The notes under the pieces were generated by a model, which had not been told where the DNA came from, ran no database searches, and saw nothing but the letters and a program-made list of their open reading frames with translations. Both the position numbers and the translations under genes were made by a program. Below are positions 8,697 through 17,255 of a stretch of 64,000 bases of DNA, piece after piece. Source of the stretch: Streptomyces parvulus. GTDB taxonomy: Bacteria > Actinomycetota > Actinomycetes > Streptomycetales > Streptomycetaceae. The DNA is taken from assembly GCF_014648855.1 (NCBI RefSeq), contig NZ_BMRX01000014.1, positions 124,001 to 188,000 on the forward strand, in the 5' to 3' direction. Position 1 is the stretch's first letter. Each line of letters starts with the position of its first letter.

Positions 8697-9903
8697 GGGT
8701 GCGCTCGGTCGCGGTGCGCACGTCGATCTCCCGCCAGAAACCGGCCCGGATGGCGTACCGGTCGTGCTCGTCGATCTGGTCGTCCTTGTGGGCCAGGAGC
8801 CCGAAGCGGGCCGCGTAGCGCAGCAGCTCGCCGTCGACGCGGTGCGGGATGCGCGGGTACATCCCGGACAGCTTCTGCAGGTGGCCGTGGTCCCCGAGGC
8901 GCTCCAGCCAGCGGCGGGCGAACACCTGACCGACCTCGTACGGATCGCCGCCGACGGTGGTGATGTCCTCCTCGCGGTCGGCCCAGCGCTGCTCGGCCGT
9001 GGTGAGCTGGGCCAGCGTCGGCATGGAGGCGGCCTCGGACGGCTCGGCCGCGGGCCGGTCGACCCAGCCCTTGTCCGAGGACCAGCGCAGGGTGGCCGTG
9101 GTGGGGTGCGGGGCGGACGGGGCGGACGGGGCGCCGGGGGCGCGCAGGGCGGCCAGGTCCTTGGGGGTCGGGACGCCCTTGGCGGGTGCCGTGCGCTCCT
9201 CGGCGCCGTTGCGCGCGGCGGTGGCCGTGGGGTGCTCGGGCTCCTGCGCCGGGCGCTCCGCGGTCACCGGGAGCGCCGACTCGGGCAGCGGCGCGGAGAG
9301 GATCGCGGCGATCTCGGGGCGGGGCACCGGCGGCGGCGCGCAGATACCTCCGAGCTCCTTGGCGCGTACGGCCTTGGTGATCCACACCCGGTCCAGGACG
9401 CGTCGCTCGTCGGCCTCGGCGACCAGGTCCTCGGACTGGTTGTAGTCCCCGTCGGCGGCCTGTACGGCCCACAGGTGGACGGCGACGCCGTGCTCCTTGG
9501 CGGCCATCATGCCGGGCAGCAGGTCGCCGTCGCCGGTCACCAGGACGACGTCGGAGCAGGCGCGGTTGCGGGCCAGCTCCGTCAGCTCGGCGTGCATGGC
9601 GGCGTCGACGCCCTTCTGCGCCCAGCGGCCGTCACTGCGCGTGAGGGCGCCCAGTCGGACGGTGACCCGGGGCATCACGCGCAGCCGGCGGTGTTCCGGC
9701 TGCGGAACGCGGTCGGGGGCGCCGTCGAACCAGTAGATGCGCAGCAGGGGCTGCCCGGTGTCGGACTCGGCGCGGTCGCGCAACCCCTGGATGAGGGCGG
9801 CGTGGTCGACGGTGATGCGCGAACGCGAGGGCTCCCCGGCGAGGAGACTCGCGGCGGCCCCCAGCAGATACCCGGCGTCCACCAGGACGATGCAGCGGTC
9901 CAC
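8683..9903 (-). CDS. NYN-domain (PIN-like) RNase protein
   Basis: A 406-aa protein. The N-terminal 160 residues form a NYN domain of the LabA/DUF88 group: VLVDAGYLLG with the first acidic residue, GVDAAMHAELTELA, and CSDVVLVTGDGDLLPGM carrying the conserved Asp pair. These match the metal-binding acidic residues of PIN-type nucleases, so RNA cleavage is likely. A Pro/Ala-rich linker (about 190-290) leads to a folded C-terminal domain of about 110 residues (DPYEVGQVFARRWLERLG onward). Two GTG codons are possible. I choose 9903 because AGAGG lies at ideal spacing; the one at 9912 sits directly on it and would add three residues. Confidence 0.85.
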   Translation of the reverse strand: MDRCIVLVDAGYLLGAAASLLAGEPSRSRITVDHAALIQGLRDRAESDTGQPLLRIYWFDGAPDRVPQPEHRRLRVMPRVTVRLGALTRSDGRWAQKGVDAAMHAELTELARNRACSDVVLVTGDGDLLPGMMAAKEHGVAVHLWAVQAADGDYNQSEDLVAEADERRVLDRVWITKAVRAKELGGICAPPPVPRPEIAAILSAPLPESALPVTAERPAQEPEHPTATAARNGAEERTAPAKGVPTPKDLAALRAPGAPSAPSAPHPTTATLRWSSDKGWVDRPAAEPSEAASMPTLAQLTTAEQRWADREEDITTVGGDPYEVGQVFARRWLERLGDHGHLQKLSGMYPRIPHRVDGELLRYAARFGLLAHKDDQIDEHDRYAIRAGFWREIDVRTATERTPAAE

Positions 9904-10112
9904 GCGATCCACCCTCTTTCCGGGAGGTTTGCTTCGGGCTTCCTTCGAGTCTGCCCGACGGCGCGGAGGTTAACGGCCCGAACTCGATCTTCGGCGTGGC
10001 GTTTCGGCGGCCCGGACCCCGACCAGCCGTGTCACGCACGGTAATTGCCCGATATGCGTTCTTTGTCGGCCTATGTGAATCTGATGGCGTCGTTGGCCCC
10101 TAGATCCCCCTC

Positions 10113-10118
10113 AGGAGG
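10113..10118 (+). promoter_or_regulatory. Perfect Shine-Dalgarno for the 55-aa gene
   Basis: AGGAGG, 9 nt before the ATG at 10128. It is a complete anti-16S match and is the main evidence that the short ORF is translated. Confidence 0.85.
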
Positions 10119-10127
10119 TAGATCACC

Positions 10128-10295
10128 ATGGCCAAGAACAAGAACAACCGTGACCGTAAGCAGCCCCACGCCGAGCGCGCCCCGCAGGCGGCCGAGTCGA
10201 ACGTGCTGGAGCGCGAGGAGCAGCACTCCCCGCAGCTGACGACGCCCGGCGACGCCGCGTCCCGCAAGCGCGGGAAGCGCTTCGGCCACAACTGA
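10128..10295 (+). CDS. Small basic hydrophilic protein (55 aa)
   Basis: A 55-aa protein starting MAKNKNNRDRKQPHAERAPQ and ending RKRGKRFGHN. It is very rich in Lys, Arg, Asn and Gln, has no hydrophobic core, and is likely disordered. It has a perfect AGGAGG at 9-nt spacing and a terminator downstream, so it looks like a real monocistronic gene. Small Streptomyces proteins of this kind are annotated only as hypothetical. The basic ends suggest nucleic-acid or ribosome contact, which is inference. Confidence 0.8.
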   Translation: MAKNKNNRDRKQPHAERAPQAAESNVLEREEQHSPQLTTPGDAASRKRGKRFGHN

Positions 10296-10320
10296 GCAGC
10301 ACCACAGCCACAACTGGCAT

Positions 10321-10349
10321 GGGGCGCGCCCGGCAACCGGGAGCGCCCC
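10321..10349. terminator. Bidirectional terminator between the small gene and dnaE
   Basis: GGGGCGC and CCCGG pair with CCGGG and GCGCCCC around a CAA loop. A second short hairpin (GCCCG / CGGGC, 10352-10365) follows. It sits between convergent genes. Confidence 0.7.
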
Positions 10350-10374
10350 TTGCCCGCTTTCGGGCGGAGCCCCC

Positions 10375-13300
10375 TCAGCCCGCCAGGCAGGACGGGCCGA
10401 GCAGCACCTTCAGGTCGCCGAACAGCGCCGGATCGGGCTTGACCCGGTGCCGGTCCAGCCGGAGGACCGTCGTCTTCGTCGGGCCCTGGAGCTTGATCCG
10501 CACCTCGCTGTCGCCCCGGTGGTGGGTGAGGATCTCGCCGAGGCGGCTGACCATCGGCGGCGTGACGCGGGTGGCCGGGATGGTGAGGACCACGGGCGCG
10601 TTGGTGCCCGCGTTGGACAGGTCGGGGACCTGGAGCTCCATCGCGACCAGCCGCGGTACGTCCTCCCGCTTGTCGAGCCTGCCCTTGACGAAGACCACCG
10701 CGTCCTCGACGAGTTGGGTGGACACCAGCTGGTAGGTCGCCGGGAAGAACATGCACTCCAGCGAACCGGCCAGGTCCTCGACGGTGGCGATGGCCCAGGC
10801 GTTGCCCTGCTTGGTCATCTTGCGCTGGAGGCCGGAGATGATGCCGCCGATGGTCACGACCGCGCCGTCCCCGAAGTCACCGCCGGTGAGCTGGGAGATG
10901 CCCGCGTCGGCCTTGTCGGACAGCACGTGCTCCAGGCCGAAGAGCGGGTGGTCGGAGACGTAGAGACCGAGCATCTCCCGCTCCTGGGCGAGCAGGTAGG
11001 TCTTGTCCCACTCGTCCTCGCCGAAGACGACGTCGAGCCCGAAGCCCGGCTCGTCGCTCTGCTCGTCGCCCATGCCGCCGAAGAGGTCGAACTGCCCCTC
11101 GGCCTCCTTGCGCTTGACCGCGACCACGTTGTCGATCATCGGCTCGTACTGCGCGGTGAGGCCCTTGCGGGTGTGCCCCATCTCGTCGAAGGCGCCGGCC
11201 TTGATCAGCGACTCGGTGGTCCGCTTGTTGCAGACGACCGCCTCGACCTTGTCCAGGTAGTCGGGGAAGGAGGCGTACTTCCCCTTCGCCTTGCGGCACC
11301 TGATGATCGACTCGACCACGTTGGTACCGACGTTGCGGACGGCGGAGAGGCCGAAGAGGATCACGTCGTCGCCCTGGGCGGCGAAGTTCGACATGGACTC
11401 GTTGACGTTGGGCGGGAGCACCTTGATGCCCATGCGCCGGCACTCGTTCAGGTAGACGGCCGACTTGTCCTTGTCGTCCTTGACCGAGGTGAGCAGGGCG
11501 GCCATGTACTCGGCCGGGTAGTTGGCCTTGAGGTACGCCGTCCAGTACGAGACCAGGCCGTACGCGGCGGAGTGCGCCTTGTTGAACGCGTAGCCGGCGA
11601 AGGGGACCAGGACGTCCCACAGGGCCTGGATGGCCTCGTCGCTGTAGCCCTTCTTGCGGGCGCCCTCCTGGAAGAGGACGAAGTTCTTCGCCAGTTCGTC
11701 GGGCTTCTTCTTGCCCATCACGCGGCGCAGGATGTCGGCCTCGCCGAGCGAGTAGCCCGCGATGATCTGGGCGGCCTTCTGCACCTGCTCCTGGTACACG
11801 ATCAGGCCGTAGGTGACCGCGAGGACCTCCTGGAGGGGCTCCTCCAGCTCCTTGTGGATCGGCGTGATCTCCTGGAGGTTGTTCTTGCGCAGCGCGTAGT
11901 TGGTGTGCGAGTCCATGCCCATCGGGCCCGGACGGTATAGCGCGGAGACGGCGGAGATGTCCTCGAAGTTGTCGGGCTTCATCAGCCGCAGCAGCGAGCG
12001 CATGGGACCGCCGTCGAACTGGAAGACGCCGAGCGTGTCGCCGCGCTGGAGGAGGTCGAAGGTCGTCGGGTCGTCCAGCGGCAGGGACAGCAGGTCGAGG
12101 TCGACGCCCTTGTTGGACTTCACCATCTTGACGGCGTCGTCCATGATCGTGAGGTTGCGCAGGCCGAGGAAGTCCATCTTCAGCAGGCCGAGCGACTCGC
12201 ACTGCGGGTAGTCCCACTGCGTGATGGTCACGCCGTCGGTGTGCCGCACCCAGATCGGGGCGTGGTCGACGATGGGCTCGCTGGACATGATCACGCCGGC
12301 CGCGTGCACACCCATCTGCCGGACCAGTCCCTCGACGCCCTTGGCGGTGTCGATGACCTTCTTGACGTCCGGCTCGTTCTCGTACATCGAGCGGATCTCG
12401 CCGGCCTCGCTGTAGCGGGGGTGGGTCGAGTCGGTGATGCCGTTGAGGTCGATGCCCTTGCCGAGGACGTCGGCGGGCATCGCCTTGGTGAGCCGGTCGC
12501 CCATCGCGTACGGGTAGCCCAGCACGCGCGCGGAGTCCTTGATGGCGTTCTTCGCCTTGATCTTGCCGTAGGTGCCGATCATGGCGACCTTGTCGGCGCC
12601 GTACTTCTCCGTCACGTACCTGATCACCTCGACGCGCCTGCGCTCGTCGAAGTCGATGTCGACGTCGGGCATGGAGACGCGCTCGGGGTTGAGGAACCGC
12701 TCGAAGATCAGGCCGTGCGGGATGGGGTCGAGGTCGGTGATGCCCATCGCGTAGGCCACGATCGAACCGGCCGCGGAGCCTCGGCCGGGGCCGACCGCGA
12801 TGCCCTGGTTCTTGGCCCACATGATGAAGTCGGCGACCACGAGGAAGTAGCCCGGGAACCCCATCTGGATGATGACGTCCATCTCGTACTCCGCCTGCTT
12901 CTGGCGGTCCTCGGGGACCTGGCCCGAGAAGCGGCGCTCCATGCCGCGGCGGACCTCCTCCTGGAACCAGGTGACCTCGGTGAAGCCGTCGGGGATGTCG
13001 AACTTCGGCATGAGGTCGCGCTTCTCGAACATGCCGGTGGTGTCGATCATCTCGGCGATCAGGCGCGTGTTGGCGCAGCCCTCCTGCCAGGCGTCGGAGG
13101 AGTCGATGGCGTACATCTCGTCCGTCGACTTCAGGTAGTACCCGGTGCCGTCGAAGCGGAAGCGGTCGGGGTCGGAGAGGTTCTTGCCGGTCTGGATGCA
13201 CAGCAGCGCGTCGTGGGCGGTCGCCTCGTGCGCGTACGTGTAGTGCGAGTCGTTGGTGACCAGGGGCGGGATGCCGAGCTTGCGGCCGATCTCCAGGAGG

Positions 13301-13914
13301 CCGTCGCGGACCCGGTGCTCGATCTCGATGCCGTGGTCCATCAGCTCCAGGAAGTACCGGTCCTTGCCGAAGATGTCCTGGTAGTCGGAGGCGGCCTGGA
13401 GGGCCTCGTCGAAGTGGCCGAGGCGCAGCCGGGTCTGCACCTCGCCGGAGGGGCAGCCGGTGGAGGCGACGATGCCCTCGGACCACTGGGAGATGGTCTC
13501 CTTGTCCATCCGGGGCCACTTCTGGAGCCAGCCCTCGGCGTAGGCGTCCGAGGAGAGCTTGAAGAGGTTGTGCAGGCCGGTCCGGTTGGTCGCCCACATC
13601 GTCTTGTGGGTGTAGCCGCCGGAACCCGAGACGTCGTCCCGCTTCTGGTGCGGCTGGCCCCACTGGATCTTGCGCTTGTTGCGCCGCGACTCGGGGGCGA
13701 CGTAGGCCTCGATGCCGATGATCGGCGTGACCCCGGCCTTCTTCGCCGAGTGGAAGAAGTCGTACGCCCCGTGCAGGTTGCCGTGGTCGGACATGGCGAT
13801 GTGTGACATGCCCATCTCATTGCAGGCGTCGAACATGTCCTTGAGCCGCGCGGCACCGTCCAGCAGCGAGTACTGGGTGTGGACGTGCAGGTGCGTGAAC
13901 GGCGGCTTGGACAC
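10375..13914 (-). CDS. dnaE: DNA polymerase III alpha subunit
   Basis: The replicative polymerase, 1179 aa, of the DnaE1 class. The N-terminal PHP domain keeps its metal ligands (HLHVHTQYS at 8-16), so it may hold proofreading activity as in mycobacterial DnaE1. The catalytic acidic motif PDVDIDFDE lies at about 416-424, with GPGRGSAAGS shortly before it. Further on come a helix-hairpin-helix region and an OB-fold (GGIISGLQRKMTKQGNAWAIATVED). GTG at 13914 is preceded by AGGAGG at 6 nt. The gene is monocistronic, with the terminator at 10321-10365 downstream. Confidence 0.97.
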   Translation of the reverse strand: MSKPPFTHLHVHTQYSLLDGAARLKDMFDACNEMGMSHIAMSDHGNLHGAYDFFHSAKKAGVTPIIGIEAYVAPESRRNKRKIQWGQPHQKRDDVSGSGGYTHKTMWATNRTGLHNLFKLSSDAYAEGWLQKWPRMDKETISQWSEGIVASTGCPSGEVQTRLRLGHFDEALQAASDYQDIFGKDRYFLELMDHGIEIEHRVRDGLLEIGRKLGIPPLVTNDSHYTYAHEATAHDALLCIQTGKNLSDPDRFRFDGTGYYLKSTDEMYAIDSSDAWQEGCANTRLIAEMIDTTGMFEKRDLMPKFDIPDGFTEVTWFQEEVRRGMERRFSGQVPEDRQKQAEYEMDVIIQMGFPGYFLVVADFIMWAKNQGIAVGPGRGSAAGSIVAYAMGITDLDPIPHGLIFERFLNPERVSMPDVDIDFDERRRVEVIRYVTEKYGADKVAMIGTYGKIKAKNAIKDSARVLGYPYAMGDRLTKAMPADVLGKGIDLNGITDSTHPRYSEAGEIRSMYENEPDVKKVIDTAKGVEGLVRQMGVHAAGVIMSSEPIVDHAPIWVRHTDGVTITQWDYPQCESLGLLKMDFLGLRNLTIMDDAVKMVKSNKGVDLDLLSLPLDDPTTFDLLQRGDTLGVFQFDGGPMRSLLRLMKPDNFEDISAVSALYRPGPMGMDSHTNYALRKNNLQEITPIHKELEEPLQEVLAVTYGLIVYQEQVQKAAQIIAGYSLGEADILRRVMGKKKPDELAKNFVLFQEGARKKGYSDEAIQALWDVLVPFAGYAFNKAHSAAYGLVSYWTAYLKANYPAEYMAALLTSVKDDKDKSAVYLNECRRMGIKVLPPNVNESMSNFAAQGDDVILFGLSAVRNVGTNVVESIIRCRKAKGKYASFPDYLDKVEAVVCNKRTTESLIKAGAFDEMGHTRKGLTAQYEPMIDNVVAVKRKEAEGQFDLFGGMGDEQSDEPGFGLDVVFGEDEWDKTYLLAQEREMLGLYVSDHPLFGLEHVLSDKADAGISQLTGGDFGDGAVVTIGGIISGLQRKMTKQGNAWAIATVEDLAGSLECMFFPATYQLVSTQLVEDAVVFVKGRLDKREDVPRLVAMELQVPDLSNAGTNAPVVLTIPATRVTPPMVSRLGEILTHHRGDSEVRIKLQGPTKTTVLRLDRHRVKPDPALFGDLKVLLGPSCLAG

Positions 13915-13952
13915 GTGCGGCCTCCTGAGAAAACTGTGGGCGACGGGCTGCG

Positions 13953-13997
13953 GTCAGTCCGGGGGGTCGGCGTCGAAGTCTATGCCTCGGGACTGAC
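13953..13997. promoter_or_regulatory. Inverted repeat upstream of dnaE
   Basis: GTCAGTCC (13953-13960) and GGACTGAC (13990-13997) are perfect 8-bp arms 29 bp apart. A second pair, GCCTCGG / CCGAGGC, overlaps at 13984-14007. The region lies between divergent dnaE and the DUF2252 gene, so it may be a shared regulatory site. Confidence 0.35.
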
Positions 13998-14118
13998 ACT
14001 CCGAGGCCCCCCGCGCGTACCTTCGGGGGCGGGCACTCCCGCACCCCCTCGGACGTTGGGCCGAGGGGAGATCCGCTCCACCCCGTCAGGCACCACCCCG
14101 CACCAGGAGGCACCAGGC

Positions 14119-15459
14119 ATGTCGGTCCCGCAGCTCGACGAGGAGCACCGCGGCGAGGAGATCCTCGCCGTCTTCGACACCGCCTTCGGCCGGCTGCTGG
14201 CCGCGGACCCGGCGGCTTTCCGCGTGAAGTTCCGGAAGATGGCGGCCTCCGCCTTCGCGTTCTACCGGGGTACGGCGTGCCTCTTTTACCACGATTTGAC
14301 CGAGGACCCCGAGTTCGGTTCCCGGGAGGACGGCCGGTACCTGGACGAGCGGACCTCCCGGGTGTGGATCCACGGCGACCTGCACGCGGAGAACTTCGGC
14401 ACGTACATGGACTCCACGGGCCGGCTGATCTTCAACGTCAACGACTTCGACGAGGCCTACGTCGGCCCCTTCACCTGGGACCTCAAGCGCTTCGCCGCCT
14501 CCATCGCGCTGATCGGGTACGCGAAGGCCCTCAGCGACGAGCAGATCACCGAGCTGGTGCGGGTGTACGCGGGCGCGTACCGCGAGCGCATCCACGCCCT
14601 GGCCACCGGCGCCAAGAGCGACGAGGTGCCGCCCTTCACGCTGGACACCGCGGACGGGCCGCTGCTGGGCGCGCTGCGGGTGGCCCGCTCCCTGACCCGC
14701 TTCGGGCTGCTGGACTCGATGACCGAGATCCGCGACTTCGAGCGCCGCTTCGCCCCCGGCGGCGGCGCCGTCGAGCTGGACGCCGCCACCCGCTACAAGG
14801 TGCTCGCGGCCTTCGACGGCTACCTGGAGACGCTCCCGGAGTCCTCCCTGGCCCGCCCCGACTCCTACCGGGTGAAGGACGTCGTGGGCCGCCGGGGCAT
14901 CGGCATCGGCTCGGCCGGCCTGCCCTCGTACAACATCCTCCTGGAGGGCAACAGCGACGCCCTGGAGAACGACGTCGTGATCTACATCAAGCAGGCCCAG
15001 ACCCCGGCGGTCTCCCGGCACATCACCGACCCGGCGATCCGGGACTACTTCCAGCACGAGGGCCACCGCACGGTGATCTCCCAGCGCGCCCTCCAGGCGC
15101 ACGCGGACCCGTGGCTGGGCTGGACCGAGCTGGACGGATCCGGGCAGCTGGTCGCCGAGGTCTCGCCGTACGCCGTCGACCTGGACTGGGGCGACATAGA
15201 CGACCCGGAGGAGATCGCCGAGGTCGTCTCCGACCTGGGCCGGGCCACGGCCGCCATGCACGCGGCCGCCGACGACCAGTCCGGCGAGTCGCTGGTGCCC
15301 TTCTCCACCGAGCGCGCCATCGACGCCGCGATCGCGGCCGACGAGGAGAACTTCGCGCCCCTGCTGACCGACTTCGCGCACCGGTACGGCGCACGCGCGC
15401 GTGCCGACCACCAGACCTTCGTCGACCTGTTCCGCAACGGCCGCATTCCGGGTCTGTAA
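14119..15459 (+). CDS. DUF2252 family protein (kinase-like fold)
   Basis: A 446-aa cytoplasmic protein of DUF2252. The motif HGDLHAENF (85-93) is the catalytic-loop signature of aminoglycoside-phosphotransferase-like kinases, and FNVNDFDEA about 20 residues later supplies the metal-binding Asp. It also has KQAQTPAVSRH and EGHRTVISQRALQAHADP, typical of the family. The substrate is unknown. ATG at 14119 follows AGGAGG by 8 nt. It is divergent from dnaE. Confidence 0.9.
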   Translation: MSVPQLDEEHRGEEILAVFDTAFGRLLAADPAAFRVKFRKMAASAFAFYRGTACLFYHDLTEDPEFGSREDGRYLDERTSRVWIHGDLHAENFGTYMDSTGRLIFNVNDFDEAYVGPFTWDLKRFAASIALIGYAKALSDEQITELVRVYAGAYRERIHALATGAKSDEVPPFTLDTADGPLLGALRVARSLTRFGLLDSMTEIRDFERRFAPGGGAVELDAATRYKVLAAFDGYLETLPESSLARPDSYRVKDVVGRRGIGIGSAGLPSYNILLEGNSDALENDVVIYIKQAQTPAVSRHITDPAIRDYFQHEGHRTVISQRALQAHADPWLGWTELDGSGQLVAEVSPYAVDLDWGDIDDPEEIAEVVSDLGRATAAMHAAADDQSGESLVPFSTERAIDAAIAADEENFAPLLTDFAHRYGARARADHQTFVDLFRNGRIPGL

Positions 15460-15528
15460 CCGTCGGCACTCTCACAGGAACCCTTTAGGGGTCCCTTACC
15501 GGACCCCGTGACACACTCTTCTACTGCT

Positions 15529-16236
15529 ATGGACATATCCGGAACCCCGCTCAGAGCCGTCCGCGCGGCGCTGTTCACGGCACTCGTCGTGACCCTCAGC
15601 ACCGCGTCGCACGTCCTGCTGTCCGGGGTTCCGCTGCCGCTGCCCACGGTGGCCGCCGTCGCCGCCGCCGTGTTCCTGATCGCGTACGCCCTGGCCGGGC
15701 GGCGCGAGCGCGGCTTCGGGCGGATCGCCGCCCTGCTGATCCCGCTGGAGCTGGCCGCCGACACGGTGTTCACCACCGGCCAGCACGTCTGCTACGGCCG
15801 TGCGGGCGGCCCCGTCGCGGGCCCCCTGCGCTCCGTGGGCTTCGACGTGCTGTGCGGAGACGGGACCGGCCTCCACGCGGGCGTGACGGCGCCCCTGACC
15901 CGGGTGACCGGTGCCGAGACCGACCGGATGGCGGCGCTGCTCGCCGACGCCGATCCCGGCACCGCCTGGCTGCTGCTGGGCGCGCACGTGGGCGTCGGGC
16001 TGCTCGCCGCGGCCTGGCTGCGCAAGGGCGAGCGGGCGCTGGCCCAGCTGCTCGGCGCGGTGGCCGCCACCACCTTCCGGCCGCTGCTGCTCGCGGTCGC
16101 GGCCGTGAGTGTCCGCCGGGCCCCGGCGGCACGCCGCCCCGCGGCCCCGGGCGAGGGCACCACCGGCGCCCGCGAGCGGATCCTCACCCACTCCGTGGGA
16201 CGGCGCGGGCCGCCGCGCGCGCCCGCCCTCGCGTGA
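15529..16236 (+). CDS. Small integral membrane protein
   Basis: A 235-aa protein with four or five hydrophobic segments: about 10-28, 35-54, 63-80, 140-160 and 165-190. It has a Cys-containing loop (TGQHVCYGRAGGP, then FDVLCGDGTG) between helices 3 and 4, and a basic C-terminal tail. I start it at the ATG at 15529 (MDISGTPLRAVRAALF). No family is recognised. It precedes a DsbA-like gene by 93 bp; the paired loop cysteines would suit a partner in disulfide chemistry, but that is speculative. Confidence 0.75.
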   Translation: MDISGTPLRAVRAALFTALVVTLSTASHVLLSGVPLPLPTVAAVAAAVFLIAYALAGRRERGFGRIAALLIPLELAADTVFTTGQHVCYGRAGGPVAGPLRSVGFDVLCGDGTGLHAGVTAPLTRVTGAETDRMAALLADADPGTAWLLLGAHVGVGLLAAAWLRKGERALAQLLGAVAATTFRPLLLAVAAVSVRRAPAARRPAAPGEGTTGARERILTHSVGRRGPPRAPALA

Positions 16237-16329
16237 CCCGTCACCGGACGTCACCGAGCACACGCGCAGCAGCCCCCCGTACGAGTTTCCGCACACCCCC
16301 GTGTGCGCGTCCCCGGAGAGATCACCAAC

Positions 16330-17130
16330 ATGAGCAAGCGGAACAGCCAGGCGGCGAAGACGGCGGCCCGTGAGCGCCTGCGCGAGGAGCGCGAGCGCCA
16401 GGCCAAGCGCGACAAGGTCAAGCGGCAGGGCATCGTGGCCGCCGCCATCGTCGGCGTGCTGGCGATAGCCGGCGGCATCAGCTACGCCGTCGTCCAGGGC
16501 AACCAGCCCTCGACGTGGGAGAAGGCCGCCGACGCCAAGGTGGTGGCCCCGGCCAACACCTCGGGCAAGGACGGCACCACGGTCACCATCGGCGAGTCCA
16601 AGACCGACAACACCGTCCACCTCTACGAGGACCCGCGCTGCCCGGCCTGCGCCTCCTTCGAGCAGAACATCGGCGAGAGCGTCAACAAGGGCATGAAGGA
16701 CGGCGACTACAAGCTCTCCTTCACCATCGGCACCTTCCTCGACGGCAACCTGAGCGGCGAGGGCTCGAAGAACGCCCTGAGCGCGCTCGGCGCCGCCCTG
16801 AACGTGAGCCCCGAGGCGTTCCTCGAGTACAAGACCGCCCTGTTCTCCTCCGAGTACCACCCGGAGGAGTCGAGCGACGAGTTCGCCAAGGACGACTACC
16901 TGGTCAAGGTGGCGGACTCGGTCGACGCCCTCAAGGGCAACAAGAAGTTCCAGGACGCCGTGGAGAAGGGCACCTACGACGCCTGGGCGATGCGGATGAG
17001 CAAGTCCTTCGACACCGCCGAGGGCGTCCAGTCCACCCCGACCATCAAGATCAACGACAAGGTGATCGAGAACCCCGGCTCGGTCGCCGAGTGGGACAAG
17101 GCGCTCAAGGACGCCAAGGTCACCAAGTGA
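16330..17130 (+). CDS. Membrane-anchored DsbA-like thiol:disulfide oxidoreductase
   Basis: A 266-aa protein. A basic cytoplasmic stretch (1-33) is followed by one membrane helix (about 35-55) and an extracytoplasmic thioredoxin-fold domain of the DsbA / Thioredoxin_4 type. The active site is C104-P-A-C107 (DPRCPACASF). The cis-proline loop is STPTIKI near residue 244. It should oxidise or isomerise disulfides in exported proteins and resembles the membrane-tethered DsbA-like proteins of mycobacteria. ATG at 16330 is preceded by GGAGAG. A hairpin follows the stop. Confidence 0.92.
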   Translation: MSKRNSQAAKTAARERLREERERQAKRDKVKRQGIVAAAIVGVLAIAGGISYAVVQGNQPSTWEKAADAKVVAPANTSGKDGTTVTIGESKTDNTVHLYEDPRCPACASFEQNIGESVNKGMKDGDYKLSFTIGTFLDGNLSGEGSKNALSALGAALNVSPEAFLEYKTALFSSEYHPEESSDEFAKDDYLVKVADSVDALKGNKKFQDAVEKGTYDAWAMRMSKSFDTAEGVQSTPTIKINDKVIENPGSVAEWDKALKDAKVTK

Positions 17131-17151
17131 TCGGTGCCTGACCTCCCTGTG

Positions 17152-17167
17152 ACCCCCGCCCGGGGGT
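17152..17167 (+). terminator. Hairpin after the DsbA-like gene
   Basis: ACCCCCG and CGGGGGT directly downstream of the stop at 17130; the effective loop is about 6 nt. Confidence 0.5.
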
Positions 17168-17192
17168 GACGCCGCACCGACGCACGGCGGAC

Positions 17193-17224
17193 GAGCGGGC
17201 GAACTTTTGCGAGTTCGCCCGCTC
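17193..17224. promoter_or_regulatory. Perfect 12-bp inverted repeat upstream of phoD
   Basis: GAGCGGGCGAAC / GTTCGCCCGCTC around an 8-nt loop (TTTTGCGA), ending 31 bp before the phoD start. It may be a second terminator of the upstream gene or an operator. I could not make out a clear pair of PHO-box repeats here. Confidence 0.5.
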
Positions 17225-17255
17225 GCGCGCATACCGATCAGTAACCTGATCGTCC

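Noticed and set aside
17193..17255. PHO box upstream of phoD
   Set aside because: I looked for paired 11-bp repeats starting GTTCA or close variants. Only fragments such as GTTCGCC are seen, all inside the inverted repeat, so I do not claim a PhoP site.
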